Part shown: one piece after another, positions 23,046-33,400 of the stretch | How the letters are laid out: each line of letters begins with the position of its first letter | Position numbering within the stretch: the first letter of the stretch is position 1 | Source: Corbicula japonica | Lineage: Eukaryota; Mollusca; Bivalvia; Venerida; Cyrenidae | Assembly: GCA_038501625.1 (NCBI GenBank) | Contig: JAZAYU010000013.1 | Span: 7,874,001 to 7,938,000, forward strand | DNA length: 64,000 nucleotides | Direction of reading: 5' to 3' | Translations under genes and position numbers: made by a program | Notes under the pieces: generated by a model | Databases searched by the model: none | What the model saw: only the letters and a program-made list of their open reading frames with translations | Told to the model about the DNA's origin: nothing

Positions 23046-23748
23046 ATGAGTTACCAAGTACTAAGTGACTTTAGTAATTTCAACCACGAAGTTGGTTAGT
23101 GATAATTAATCAGCATTACAAATTAAATCTGCTGCTTAGGATCTATTAATTTTTGTAATGCTCATTATTAAATTAGATTTTTAAGTTTGAATAATTAATT
23201 GTTGTTTGCAAAAAATAAGTATCATTGTTTAATTATTTTTTAAAGAGCATCATCTTTTTACAGGCATCGCACAGTTTTGATAGAAAATTTTAGATTCACT
23301 CAATCATAACTTGATCATACTAATTTTGACGATCACATGCAAACGCTTACACATTTATCTATGTTAATTTCATAAATGAAGCTGTAGATCGTCTCATAGA
23401 ATTCGAAATCTAAGTACTGAAAATGCCCTAAGCCAGCGGAGAAATAAAATTATAACTAATTAAGCATTTAATAGGAATAGACCAGTAACGTTAGATGCCA
23501 TGCTTCGTCAACAACTGGACATACAAGCCTACAACCAGGGGCCAGTCGGCTAGGGCATTATTATCCATTTTCATTACTGCCCTAGAACAGTCCCAATCAA
23601 ACCGAGCCTTTTTATATTTTTCGTGTTTGGTGGTTTCAAAGTTCCCTTTTCCTTTGCTTTCCATAAAACACATATATGTATTCTTGTAGTTGTAACATGT
23701 GATATATGAAAGAGGGTACATAAGTTACAAGTAAGGCTGTGTTTTCAG

Positions 23749-23965
23749 TTTTGCAAATCCTATGTGGCAGTGTTTTGTCTGCAACACTCGGTCGGCACAA
23801 ACGGGTGGTCAGCGGTCAAACGATGACTCGTGGCGAGTGGCCATTTCTTGTATCATTACATTTTCTCAAACCATTTCCATTCACTTCAAGAACCCACATG
23901 CAACACCTTTGTGGAGGAGCTTTGATCCATCCGCGATGGGTCATTACAGCAGCACATTGTGTGGG
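23749..23965 (+). CDS. S1 protease, exon with activation site and His
   Basis: Acceptor TGTGTTTTCAG, entered with two bases of a split codon. Encodes the end of the signal peptide, HKR/VVSGQ, WPFLVSL, CGGALIHPRWVITAAHC and donor GTGGG/GTAAAT (phase 2). Confidence 0.8.
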
Positions 23966-26900
23966 GTAAATAATTTTTTAGTACGGCTTCATATATAAAC
24001 AAATCTTCATATTACTTCCCTGTTGATTTTATGTCGCAGCGTAGAGTTGGATTTTATAAGCGCAGTTTTGTCTGCTTCGAAAAACTAAAATTCCAATGGA
24101 AATAAGAATAGCTGTTTGAAATACTTTCAATACCTTTTTATGTCATTTAAACTTATTACTCACATGTACGAAATCCATAAAATAAAGGTTTGTTTAAATT
24201 ACGAAAAAGATTTCAAACAATGGTCCCTGCTGGTATTTAAACTTTCAGATTTTTCGAGGAGTTGCGCGACGTTGAAAACTGGCGAGTAGCTCTGGGAGAA
24301 CACAATCAATACCTGAAGGATCTCGGAGAACAGATAATCCAACCAGAACAGTTCTTTGTACATCCGGACTTCCAACCCAGCAAAACTAGTACGTACAGCG
24401 TGTCGGTTAATATGTTGTAAAAAGGTGGTGGAATGTGGGCCAAAGATGATAAAAACTGAGAATAAAGACCAGTCTCAAATCTCAATGTTTAATTGCTGAA
24501 ATTTCAGTCGAGCAGATGCTTGAGATTTGAGACTGGTCTCCAAACTCTGTTTTTTAATATTGGGCTATGGAAAGCTAGAAAACCTTTCCTTTCATATTGA
24601 ATCAAGATTTTACGCTTTTTTCCGGAAAAAATCCTAACAAAACCCATGTAAGATTACTAGTTCGCCTCAGTTACTACACGTTTGTGCATTTTTTCGGGGA
24701 AATTCTTAAAAATTTTACCTTTCAAAAGGCATATTCGAAGAAATAAAATATAAATAATATTGACGAGGATTAAAATAATCTACAAACAAATGAACATTGT
24801 GGAATAAAAAAATCAATTTTTCTGAAGACCGGGGTTCATTAAAAAAATATTGCCCCAAGGTTACAAAACTGAGCATGGAAATCAGTCTCAAATCTTAAGC
24901 ATTTGATCGGCTGAAATGGCGACCAGTCGCCAATTCAGCCAATCAGATACTTGAGATTTGAGACTGGTTTCTACTATCATTTTTATAACCTTCGGCCAAT
25001 ATTTTTGTCATTCAGACACTTTAGAGAGCGATATTGCCCTGATAAAGCTCCGCGAAGAGGCGTTCCTTACTCCTTTTGTTGGTGCCATATCCCTGAATAA
25101 TGACTCGGTCGTGCCAGACAACACCAAGTGCCAGATTGGAGGATGGGGTCAGGTTGCCAGCGGTGAGTCAATATTTTCTTCAATGTGTATTCGAAAAAAA
25201 TGCGATAACATAGTGCAGCAGTTGTGCAGCAATTAAATCAATTGCTAAAGGATCACCAGTGAACATTGAACATTATTAAAACAGTGATTTAAGGTGTAGT
25301 TTATTTTATTATTTCAGATATTGTGTTTCAGAAAAGTCTACACTAAGTAAGGCAAAATATTTTTGGGGCTTCAAATTGTTTATGTGGCACGCAGTAATTT
25401 TTCCGTTAGTATAATTGTTATTGTTCTTTTTTTTAGATATTAAAATAAGAGAGAATTGGTCTAACATACAATTCGTTCTTAACTAACACGAAGATTTCAA
25501 TCATTCTGTAATTATTTTCAGTGCAGTTACTGTTTCATTCAAATTTGTCTAGCCATTTCAACATAAGAAACTTTCTAGCATCAAACAGATATTATGCTGA
25601 ACCTTGTTGTTGTTACGCACCACTGTCGTTACTACTTTTTAGCGTTCCTTTTTATTCTGTTTTAGACGTTTTATTTCAATGAAACAAAAAAAGTAAATGA
25701 TAGATTAATTTATAAATGTTTCGTATAGTAATACAAAATTGGAGTCAATTTCGAAACAAACTACTTCACAGGACATTCACTAGACCAGGCCCCAAGATTA
25801 TAAACATGAGATTTGAAGCCCGTCTCAAATCTCAAGCATCTGGTTGGCTGAAATGGCGGGTTTCAAATCTCAGTTTTATAATTTTCAGCACAGTAGATTA
25901 GTTATTTGACACTCGGTACATCAGAATAAGAAGGCTCTTCCTCCGAGCCCCAGCGTAGGGGTGGGAGTGAATACTATATTCAATGTTCATGTTGTTCTTG
26001 TTTTTTGTTGTTGTTGTTTTTACCCATTGTAACATTTATTTCCAAACAGTTTAACAGCAATTTAAATGAGCATTGTGTTTTGTCGATAATTTGTTAACAC
26101 CGATGGTGAATATATTATTTTGCTGCGTTTATGCCGTCATGCCGTTTAACAGTCAGATTGGCCTCATAAAAACATGCCTACAGCGAATAATGTATAGATG
26201 TACCGTCACAAGTACAGCTGCAAATGGAAAGCGTGTATAATTATAAAGTATAAATTAAAAAGGCAATTTAAATTCGTGTAATAATAAGTTTTGTTAAAAC
26301 ATTAATAAGCCCCACACACTTGAGAAATAGGGGTACACATGACTGCCGCAGAAGAGCGCAAGACACTGCTTAATTAGGGATATATTCTTCGTTTACTAAG
26401 TAATAGAATATATGTAACATGTAAAAGAAAAAAAGTGTTCTTAGGCCTGATAAACTTCACTTGTGTCTTCAGAACCGTACGGATGGGGCATGTATATTCC
26501 TCTGAAGACTTCGTTGTATATTATTAACAACGTCACGTGTAGTGACGTATACGCGGGCCTGACATACGAGGATGGCGAGATTTACATGAAGGTGGACGAG
26601 AGTGTTCTATGTGCTGGAATCCCACAGAACCATCAATCCCAGCTACAGCGGGACCATGGGGGAAACTCGGATGCATGCAATGTAAGTAAAGTATGCTGCC
26701 TAATGTCACGACCATCAATCGCACTGGACAGCTAGCATCGAGTGCATTTTCGATGATCATTTCAGTTTTTGTTTTTCTTAAAACAAAAGACCGGTTTATA
26801 CTTTGCTTACATTTGATAAAATTTGTATTTTCGCTGACATTCGTTATATCTTATGAATACAATTGAAATTAGTTGTGCAGTCGTATGATAAAACTCATAA

Positions 26901-27886
26901 AATCTTTAGAAGTAGACATTTTAGAGTAAACTAGTCACATTTTATATTTGTTTAGACGAAAGATTAACTATACCTATTATTTTGGAATTTTTTGTAAGCG
27001 TAACAACTAAATCGTTATCAACAGCTGTATGGTAACAGGATATCGAAAACAGGAATCCATGATTTCATAGAACTTAGCAACGAGTCGACAAAGTGAAAAT
27101 TACCTTGATAATAAGGTCATTATCTCTATATAATATAATAATTAGTCATATAACATAAAATTATGCGACAGTTGTTATCTTCTTGTTAGAAACAACATTC
27201 AAGTAAAAAAATCTAAAAGCTATACATATTTCGACATACTTTCTAAGCTGTAATAAAGCCTGTTAAATTCAGTTCTGGTCATTGTAGTTACAGATCTTTA
27301 ACAGAAGGTGTAGAGACTAATTTACAGACAGATGGAGCGTGTCTGACTATCAAACGGGCAAACACTAGAATGTTTTGTTACTAATATAGGCTATGTAGTG
27401 TCAACAACTTATCTAGCCATCGTGCAACCCACAAGTCCAGATTCAGCTGCACTGGAGATTAACCTTAAACATGAAATTGTTGTTTATGTCAACGCCGAGA
27501 AAACCGAATGACATATTATAATCGGACAAGCCGAGCTATACACCGCTGTATATTCTATTGAAAGTAAATGAGCATACATTTTTTTCTGAACGGCACTGAC
27601 CCATGTATAGTCTTCAGTACTGTGAATCTCTGGAGTTCTTGCGGCCCGGGTATATATGGAACATGTGGAACATCAAATGCTGGAAACTGAGACTCAAAAT
27701 GATTTGTTTTTCTTTCAGGGTGATTCGGGCTCTCCACTTGTATGTCCGACAGGTAATGCTGGAGAGTACGAAATTGCCGGCATCGTTTCGGCAGGTAAAG
27801 GTTGTGGGACAGGCAAATACCCCGGAATCTACACCAAAATATCACACTTCTATCCCTGGATAGCAAAAATTATGAGGGAGCATTAA
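23749..27886 (+). CDS. Secreted trypsin-like serine protease (S1), 5' partial
   Basis: Five exons join in phase: 23749-23965, 24249-24388, 25016-25162, 26473-26681 and 27719-27886 (293 residues). They follow a hydrophobic stretch LQILCGSVLSA, then GRHKR and the activation site R/VVSGQ. The catalytic triad is complete: His in TAAHC, Asp in SDIALIKL, Ser in GDSGSP. Asp six residues before the serine (DACNGDSGSP) predicts cleavage after Arg or Lys. Conserved GWG, CAG and PGIYTKISHFYPWI are present. The usual GDSGGP is GDSGSP here, a minor variant. The loop before the first CGG is long (KPFPFTSRTHMQHLCGG). The exon with the start codon and the start of the signal peptide was not found upstream; the GTG before the first acceptor is intronic. 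AATAAA lies 70 nt after the stop. Role unassigned: digestive, immune or matrix proteolysis are all possible. Confidence 0.85.
24249..24388 (+). CDS. S1 protease, second identified exon
   Basis: Acceptor AACTTTCAG, then FFEELRDVENWRVALGEHNQ and continuing to FFVHPDFQPSKT; donor CTA/GTACGT, phase 1. WRVALGEH and VHPDF are typical chymotrypsin-fold positions between His and Asp. Confidence 0.8.
24436..24564. mobile_element. Second-family palindromic MITE, copy in protease intron
   Basis: Imperfect inverted repeat from GGGCCAAAGATGATAAAA to TTAATATTGGGC, with AGTCTCAAATCTCA and TGAGATTTGAGACT inside. The family is described at 43711-43856. Confidence 0.7.
24852..24998. mobile_element. Second-family MITE abutting a splice acceptor
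   Basis: Runs from GCCCCAAGGTTACAAAACTG to TTATAACCTTCGGCC. The centre is ATGGCGACCAGTCGCC. It ends about 17 bp before the exon at 25016, so the branch-point region of that intron probably lies in element sequence. Confidence 0.75.
25016..25162 (+). CDS. S1 protease, exon with catalytic Asp
   Basis: Acceptor TTTTTGTCATTCAG, then (N)TLESDIALIKLREEAFLTP through KCQIGGWGQVAS; donor CG/GTGAGT, phase 1. Confidence 0.8.
25790..25892. mobile_element. Second-family MITE, shortened copy
   Basis: CCCCAAGATTATAAACATGA at the left, GTCTCAAATCTCAAGCATCT inside, truncated right arm ending CAGTTTTATAATTTTC. Intronic. Confidence 0.65.
26473..26681 (+). CDS. S1 protease, exon before the serine
   Basis: Acceptor TTGTGTCTTCAG, then (E)PYGWGMYIPLKTSLYIIN through ESVLCAGIPQ and GGNSDACN; donor AAT/GTAAGT, phase 0. 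Supplies the specificity-pocket Asp of DAC. Confidence 0.8.
27719..27886 (+). CDS. S1 protease, terminal exon with catalytic Ser
   Basis: Acceptor TTTTCTTTCAG, then GDSGSPLVCPTGNAGEYEIA through CGTGKYPGIYTKISHFYPW and stop TAA. Intact C-terminal helix (WIAKIMREH). Confidence 0.85.
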   Translation, partial: GDSGSPLVCPTGNAGEYEIAGIVSAGKGCGTGKYPGIYTKISHFYPWIAKIMREH

Positions 27887-27955
27887 TCTTAAACCGAACG
27901 TGTGTGTTTCAACCTTTGAAAATATCATTTAGCCGCACCAAGTAAAATGACATTA

Positions 27956-27961
27956 AATAAA
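27956..27961 (+). terminator. Poly(A) signal of the S1 protease
   Basis: AATAAA 70 nt after the stop codon. Confidence 0.5.
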
Positions 27962-28404
27962 TATATAATGCAGTTAACACTTAACAAAATCACCAGTAAT
28001 TTATTTTGAAAATCATATAGAAATGTTGAAATTTCCAAATTGGCCAAAACTGTATGTGGAAAAAAACATCACAGAAAAGACGTTTTCTCCTAACGCGGTT
28101 CTATTTAAATGTTAGTTCCGTTGTTTAATCTTGCATGGGTTATATTAACGGCACATGCATTCATTCCCATTTTGTTAATTATCTGAAGGTAGACTTGATA
28201 TATTCCACATATGATTCAGTAGCATGAAAATCAACGTTCTGGTCAGATTATCAGAAATAAACAGCCACTGTAAATTATTTTGTAGTTCGTTACTTTTTTC
28301 CATTCCCGTTCGGAACCACCAGGTTTCACTTCAAGCATGTTCACTTGTTGATACTTATGGAAATTTCACATTGATCCATTATTTACTTATGGACATACCT
28401 CGGA

Positions 28405-28480
28405 GTCGCCATTTCAGCCAATCAGATGCTTGAGATTTGAGACTGGTTTTCATGCTCAGTTTTATAACCTTGGGCACTGG
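28405..28480. mobile_element. Second-family MITE, right half
   Basis: CGCCATTTCAGCCAATCAGA to TTATAACCTTGGGCACTGG; the left arm is missing. Confidence 0.65.
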
Positions 28481-28548
28481 GTAAGGGTAAGGATTTGATA
28501 ATTTCTGCATAATTTGTTAGCAAAAACCCCTCCTGACTCAGATCGTTC

Positions 28549-28630
28549 ACCAGTTTCAAATCTCAATCATCTGATTGGTTGAAATGGAGACTGGTCTCCA
28601 GTTTCAGTTTTATGATCTTGAGCACTGGGC
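28549..28630. mobile_element. Second-family MITE, internally deleted
   Basis: CAGTTTCAAATCTCAATCAT joined to GAGACTGGTCTCCAGTTTCA and ending TTATGATCTTGAGCACTGGGC; most of the centre is lost. Confidence 0.6.
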
Positions 28631-29298
28631 TTATTAAGCAAAATTTACTGAAATCGGTAAAAAGATCTATATCTGTGCATGTATTATAGGAATATCTAAA
28701 GATCATCAATAATAAGTATTTCAACACAATCACTTCATATTTTAATAGAATATCGAAAGGCATGTTATATACATGATTAAAAAAAACAGGAATGAAAATT
28801 ATCATCAAAAACATGAAAATAATGCAAACACCACTCATTGGTGATTTGTTTACCAATCAAGGTTTCAGTGCAAAAATAACAAATCTCTCTATGACCTGTA
28901 AGTTTTAGACTTTATACTTTACCCTTTAAATTAGTTGTACAAATATAATCTAAATTATAACAACAACATTTTAACAAATGAATTCTTTGAAGACATTTTT
29001 GTGTCAAAGAGTAAGTATCTCTCCTGTAATGAAAAATCCGACTGTACAACTAAGACATGAGAACAAGTAATACTGTTTACACACAAAGTTGTTGCACATC
29101 AAAATATAATCATATAAAATTTCAGTGTTTTTATTAATCCTTATCCTCCACACAACCATAACAAGGTATCTAATAATCCTAAGGTGGTGACAAACTTGGT
29201 ATTTGAACTTTGAAGTCTCTGCTTTGTTAGGCCACATATTCATCACTTGTCAAGTTGTCAGTCTCACTACTAATTTGCCACATAACAAATAACTGTCT

Positions 29299-29568
29299 TT
29301 AACTCTTTACTCCATGGTAAATCCTTTTATCACACAAGACCAGTGTATCACACGCGACCAGTTTAGATACAGCTCAGCCACACATCTATGCCATCTGATC
29401 AGGATCTACACTTTTTCACTTCTTCGTTAAATATTGCCTGTTGATTCTACAAGCAAAAAGTGTAGATCATAGTAAGATGCCATAGATGTGAAGACTAGAA
29501 TGATCTGGATCAGTTTGTGAACTGGTCACCCATGCGATACAAGCCATACCCATGGAGAAACGGGTTAA
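29299..29568. mobile_element. TTAA-type MITE copy
   Basis: Starts TTAACTCTTTACTCCATGG and ends CCATGGAGAAACGGGTTAA; internal motifs partly decayed (GGATCTACACTTTTTCACTT, GTGTAGATCATAGTAAGATG). Confidence 0.7.
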
Positions 29569-29740
29569 ACTTGTATTTTTAGTAAAAACTCAGTGTCCTC
29601 TTTGGCTTGTTTTGTGACAATCCTTTCAGATGAGGCAGATTAGGCCTTTAAATGACTGATTTTTAAATAAAAACCAAAAGATATCAGTCATAAAAACTGA
29701 TGTCATTGACTGTCTGCAAATCTTTAATTTGGTTGATGTC

Positions 29741-29950
29741 TTCCCCTTTACTCTGTATATAAGTGTCTTATTACATGTACAAAAAGCCGTCATAAAAATC
29801 TACATTGTTTGGTTCTTGGTCAGAAATGACCTAATGAATTAAAGAGCAAACAGTGTAGATTCTTAACAGACAGCTAGGATGTGCTAGTTGATCTTGACCT
29901 ACACTGTTCACCCATGAATAACAGCCATATCCCTTGAAGTAAAGGGTCAA
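29741..29950. mobile_element. TTAA-type MITE, diverged copy
   Basis: CCCCTTTACTCTGTATATAA at the left, TTGACCTACACTGTTCACCC inside and CTTGAAGTAAAGGGTCAA at the right; TTAA lost on both sides. Confidence 0.65.
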
Positions 29951-30057
29951 ATGGGGACAAGGATACATCGCAAGTTAAATTTATTAATAAACACAGGTCA
30001 AAATATCATATGTAACTGTTCTCATGCTTAATTTGTGACAAGAAACCGTGTGTTCAT

Positions 30058-30244
30058 ATAACCCTTTCATTCATAGACACACCTTTATTGCGTGGGCGAA
30101 CAGTGTAGATCCAGATCAGCCGGCACATCTGACCAAAATGCGACCAGTGCAGATACTGATCAGACGGCACAGATGTGCTGGCTGATTTGGATCTACACTG
30201 GTCGCACATGCGTAAAAATGCGTATTTATGGAGAAAAGGGATAA
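30058..30244. mobile_element. TTAA-type MITE beside the transporter 3' end
   Basis: Starts AACCCTTTCATTCATAG and ends TTATGGAGAAAAGGGATAA. It carries TTTATT at 30084-30089, i.e. AATAAA on the - strand, about 260 nt past the transporter stop codon. Confidence 0.7.
30084..30089 (-). terminator. Candidate poly(A) signal for the transporter, inside a MITE
   Basis: Nearest AATAAA (- strand) downstream of the stop at 30347. A second lies at 29980-29985. Neither is proven. Confidence 0.3.
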
Positions 30245-30346
30245 TTGTTTTATATAATTATCAAGCCAGCATCGTACAGAGATCATTGTCATGTGAATTT
30301 GGTGAACACCACAGCTGCTGATGTCCCCTGTTGTTGGGTATGTGGT

Positions 30347-30450
30347 CTAGGTCTTGATAGGCACTCGTTCTGCAGTGGTATTAGCATCAGTCCCCACAAA
30401 ATTGTCAAAGCCCTGATTATCTGCCCCTGTTCGAGCATCGATCTCCACCT
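30347..30450 (-). CDS. SPNS1: Transporter last exon, long-tail form
   Basis: Acceptor GTGTGTTTCAG, then (E)[19 protein letters not shown] and [14 protein letters not shown] with stop TAG. It takes the phase-1 end of the 37.7-kb exon. No dileucine motif is seen in this tail; NQGFDNF is the only hydrophobic patch. Confidence 0.75.
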
Positions 30451-33400
30451 CTGAAACACACAAATAATAATCCATGCAAATTAACTTGACATGACCAAGT
30501 AAATGTGACATTTTGATCCGATTTGAAAAATAACTAATTGACACTGATATTTTTAATCAAACAAGATTAGATGTACATTTGTAATCTGGTATACAGTTCT
30601 CAGTAATTACATGGTTCTTATAAACAGTTCATCCCTTACAAGAGTATTATAAAATATTATACAAATAATAAATTAATTAGTTTCCTTTAATTAATAGGGT
30701 GAAATGACATCCCAACATCATACCCTGTCCCTCTTATAGCTGCTTTTTAGATCATTAAACTTAATCCTTTACTCTATATATGTATATATGCCTTTGTCCA
30801 GTGGATGAACAGTGTTGATCCTGATCAGCCAGCACGCCCATGCTATATTTATCTGGATCTACACTGTTCACTTTTTGAATCATTAAATTATTTGAATTTC
30901 TGGTCAAAATTTGACCAGTGTAGATCCTGATCAGACACTGGTCTCACTTGAGATAAAACCCATTTATACATAGTATTTTGTTAATATAATTTTTAAGTGC
31001 ATGTTTAAATTTGTTGTTAATGTGTGTACATTCTAAGCAGTGCTAACTAATATTTGCTGGACCAGTTCTCATGCGTATTGTTGGAAAATATATGGTCATT
31101 CAGCTTTGGGCATTCAATGCTTACAGACACATTTTCTCAAGTACGTGGAAACTTTATGGTATATATAAACAGAATGACATAATTATAGGCATTTATGATA
31201 AGTAACAGACTGAAATCAATAAATGTAGTATGCTAAAAGTTTCAAGTTATATAATGTTTGTTATGTTTTATGTAATTTATGAAATGGATTTGTTAAAGAA
31301 CATTCTTTAAGCTTTGCCCAAGTGCTCAGTAAAATACATACATTATATGAAATGTTTACTTGCAAAGATCTGTGAGGTCAAAGGAAGTGCAATCACCCCA
31401 CAGTCTCCTGACCATCAATTGTTAACTGGCAGGTGTGTTAACACCTACTTTATGGTTATTGGATAATCCTTAAATAAACACATAGGCATCTTAATTGACA
31501 TGTTCCCAAGTTCAATAAACAATAGAAGTGTGACACAACACCCCTCCATCTCCGGACCATCCATTGTCATACAGAAGTGTTAGTTGGCAAGAGTGTAACA
31601 ACTACTGGTGGTGCAAATTGCCTTTGCTTTAAATAAAAAAAAATCAAGTTACTGAATCATTCTTTGCTGAAAATTGATAAAACACTAACATTAAAATAAT
31701 TCTTACTTTGTCTAAAAACCCACCAAAATGAAGCCAAAAAACCCTGTTTGGGGATTTTATAATCTCAGTTACTAAGGGAAATAAGACAATTTCTTAGTGC
31801 AAAGCATGTTCAAGTGAAGTTAGTTCTAAAGTAACTTAAGTAGATATTAAATAAAAGTTAAATGGTTTGTTTTCTTCCTTTCTTTTATGAAATTTTGAAA
31901 AAAAAGTTCAACTGACCAGTATTGACCACTATTAACCACTTTGGGAGTATTGACCGGGACGGTTTTAACCGGTTAAAACCGCCGGTTTTAACCAGGGGCG
32001 GTCGATTGGTGCCAACCCTGTTGCTGGCTAGTCAAAAACAAAACTAAATATGGTGAAAACTACAACCACATGCTAAAAATTATAAAAACAAAAGAAATCT
32101 AGAAAACAGAAACTATAAGACCACTTATCATCCTTGATGTTTCAGTTTGGTCATTTTACTATTGCGTAATGCCATGTTTTCTTAGGACTTATATTTATGG
32201 AAAATGGTTAAATAATTTATCATGATCTCTACGTTTCACTTTGAATTCATGCATCTGTTAAAAATGAGTCCATAAAAATGTTGTCCACATGTAATAATAA
32301 TAATTTTACAGAATTGTCAGAAAGTTAATATTTATTACGTTGATGGGTGAAAAAACAATATCACATAAGAATGATGAACAAGAGCACAAAACTTCCACAA
32401 AATAAACCTGTTGAACAGTAGACATTGCTACTATGGTCAAAGTAGAATCAAGGGCGGTAACTCAAGACTGCCGAGGAAATTTTTCCTAACATCAAACTTA
32501 GCTGGGCTATTATGCCTGTAAACATTCTTAACAAGTTCAGTTAATAAATTGCTAATATTGGCCAAAACATGAATTGGCAATTAAAGGGCCATATACAGGG
32601 ATATATGCCTCAGGCAGGATAAGAATCATTACGCTTTAACATACTAGATGTTTTTAGTATGAAATCTATTACTAAAATAATGTGACCCACTAACAATTAC
32701 ATGAACAATTTATGGACAGATATAAATTCTAAACTTTATATCACAACAAATAAACCCTTGATTTGCTATCACAACATTTGTCACATCTGTGATCCACAGT
32801 GCGTATCTGCTTAGTCTGACAAGGGGCTACAAATCCAGCTTTTTAATTAATGAACTCAGAAAACCCTTTCCTCCTTATAAACGTATTTTTATGTGTGTGC
32901 GATCCAGATCAGCTGGCAAATCCATTTTGGTGAGAAATAACCAAACAAATCAAAAAGCAAACAGATCCTGAACAGACGGTATGGATGTACTGGCTGATCT
33001 GGATCTACACTGTTCGCCCATGCAATAAAGGTTTATCTATGGAGGAAAGGGTTAACATAACAATATGAACAATAAACGAACTGACTACAACGGAAAGAAA
33101 GGTGAGTCTATTACATTAATTCAGCAGTTAAGTGGTTAAGGGCTGAAAAAAACAACAACAAAGAAAGCATTAACAGGCATAGCTTTGGTGTAAGTAATGG
33201 TGAAAACAGAAATAGAATCTACTAAAGTGTTAACCCTTCCCTCCATAGACACACCTTTATTGCGTGGGTGAACAGTGTAGATCCAGATCAGCTGGCACAT
33301 CCATGAGTCTGATCTGAATCTGCACTGTTTGCTATTTGATTTATTAGGTCATTTCTGACCAAAAAGCGACCAGTGCAGATCCCGATCAGAAGGCACTGAT

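Larger units (their letters stand above)
27970..29298. other. Intergenic between protease and transporter 3' ends
   Basis: The two genes converge here. Apart from two MITE copies near 28405-28630 I see no coding exon; the open frame at 28563-28856 (-) runs through MITE sequence. Confidence 0.5.

Noticed and set aside
23739..23748. GTG at 23739 as protease start
   Set aside because: It lies within the polypyrimidine tract and acceptor TGTGTTTTCAG; eukaryotic starts are ATG, so a 5' exon is missing instead.
29004..29246. Minus-strand frame MMNMWPNKAETSKFKYQ
   Set aside because: No splice context and no recognised domain; lies downstream of the transporter stop codon.
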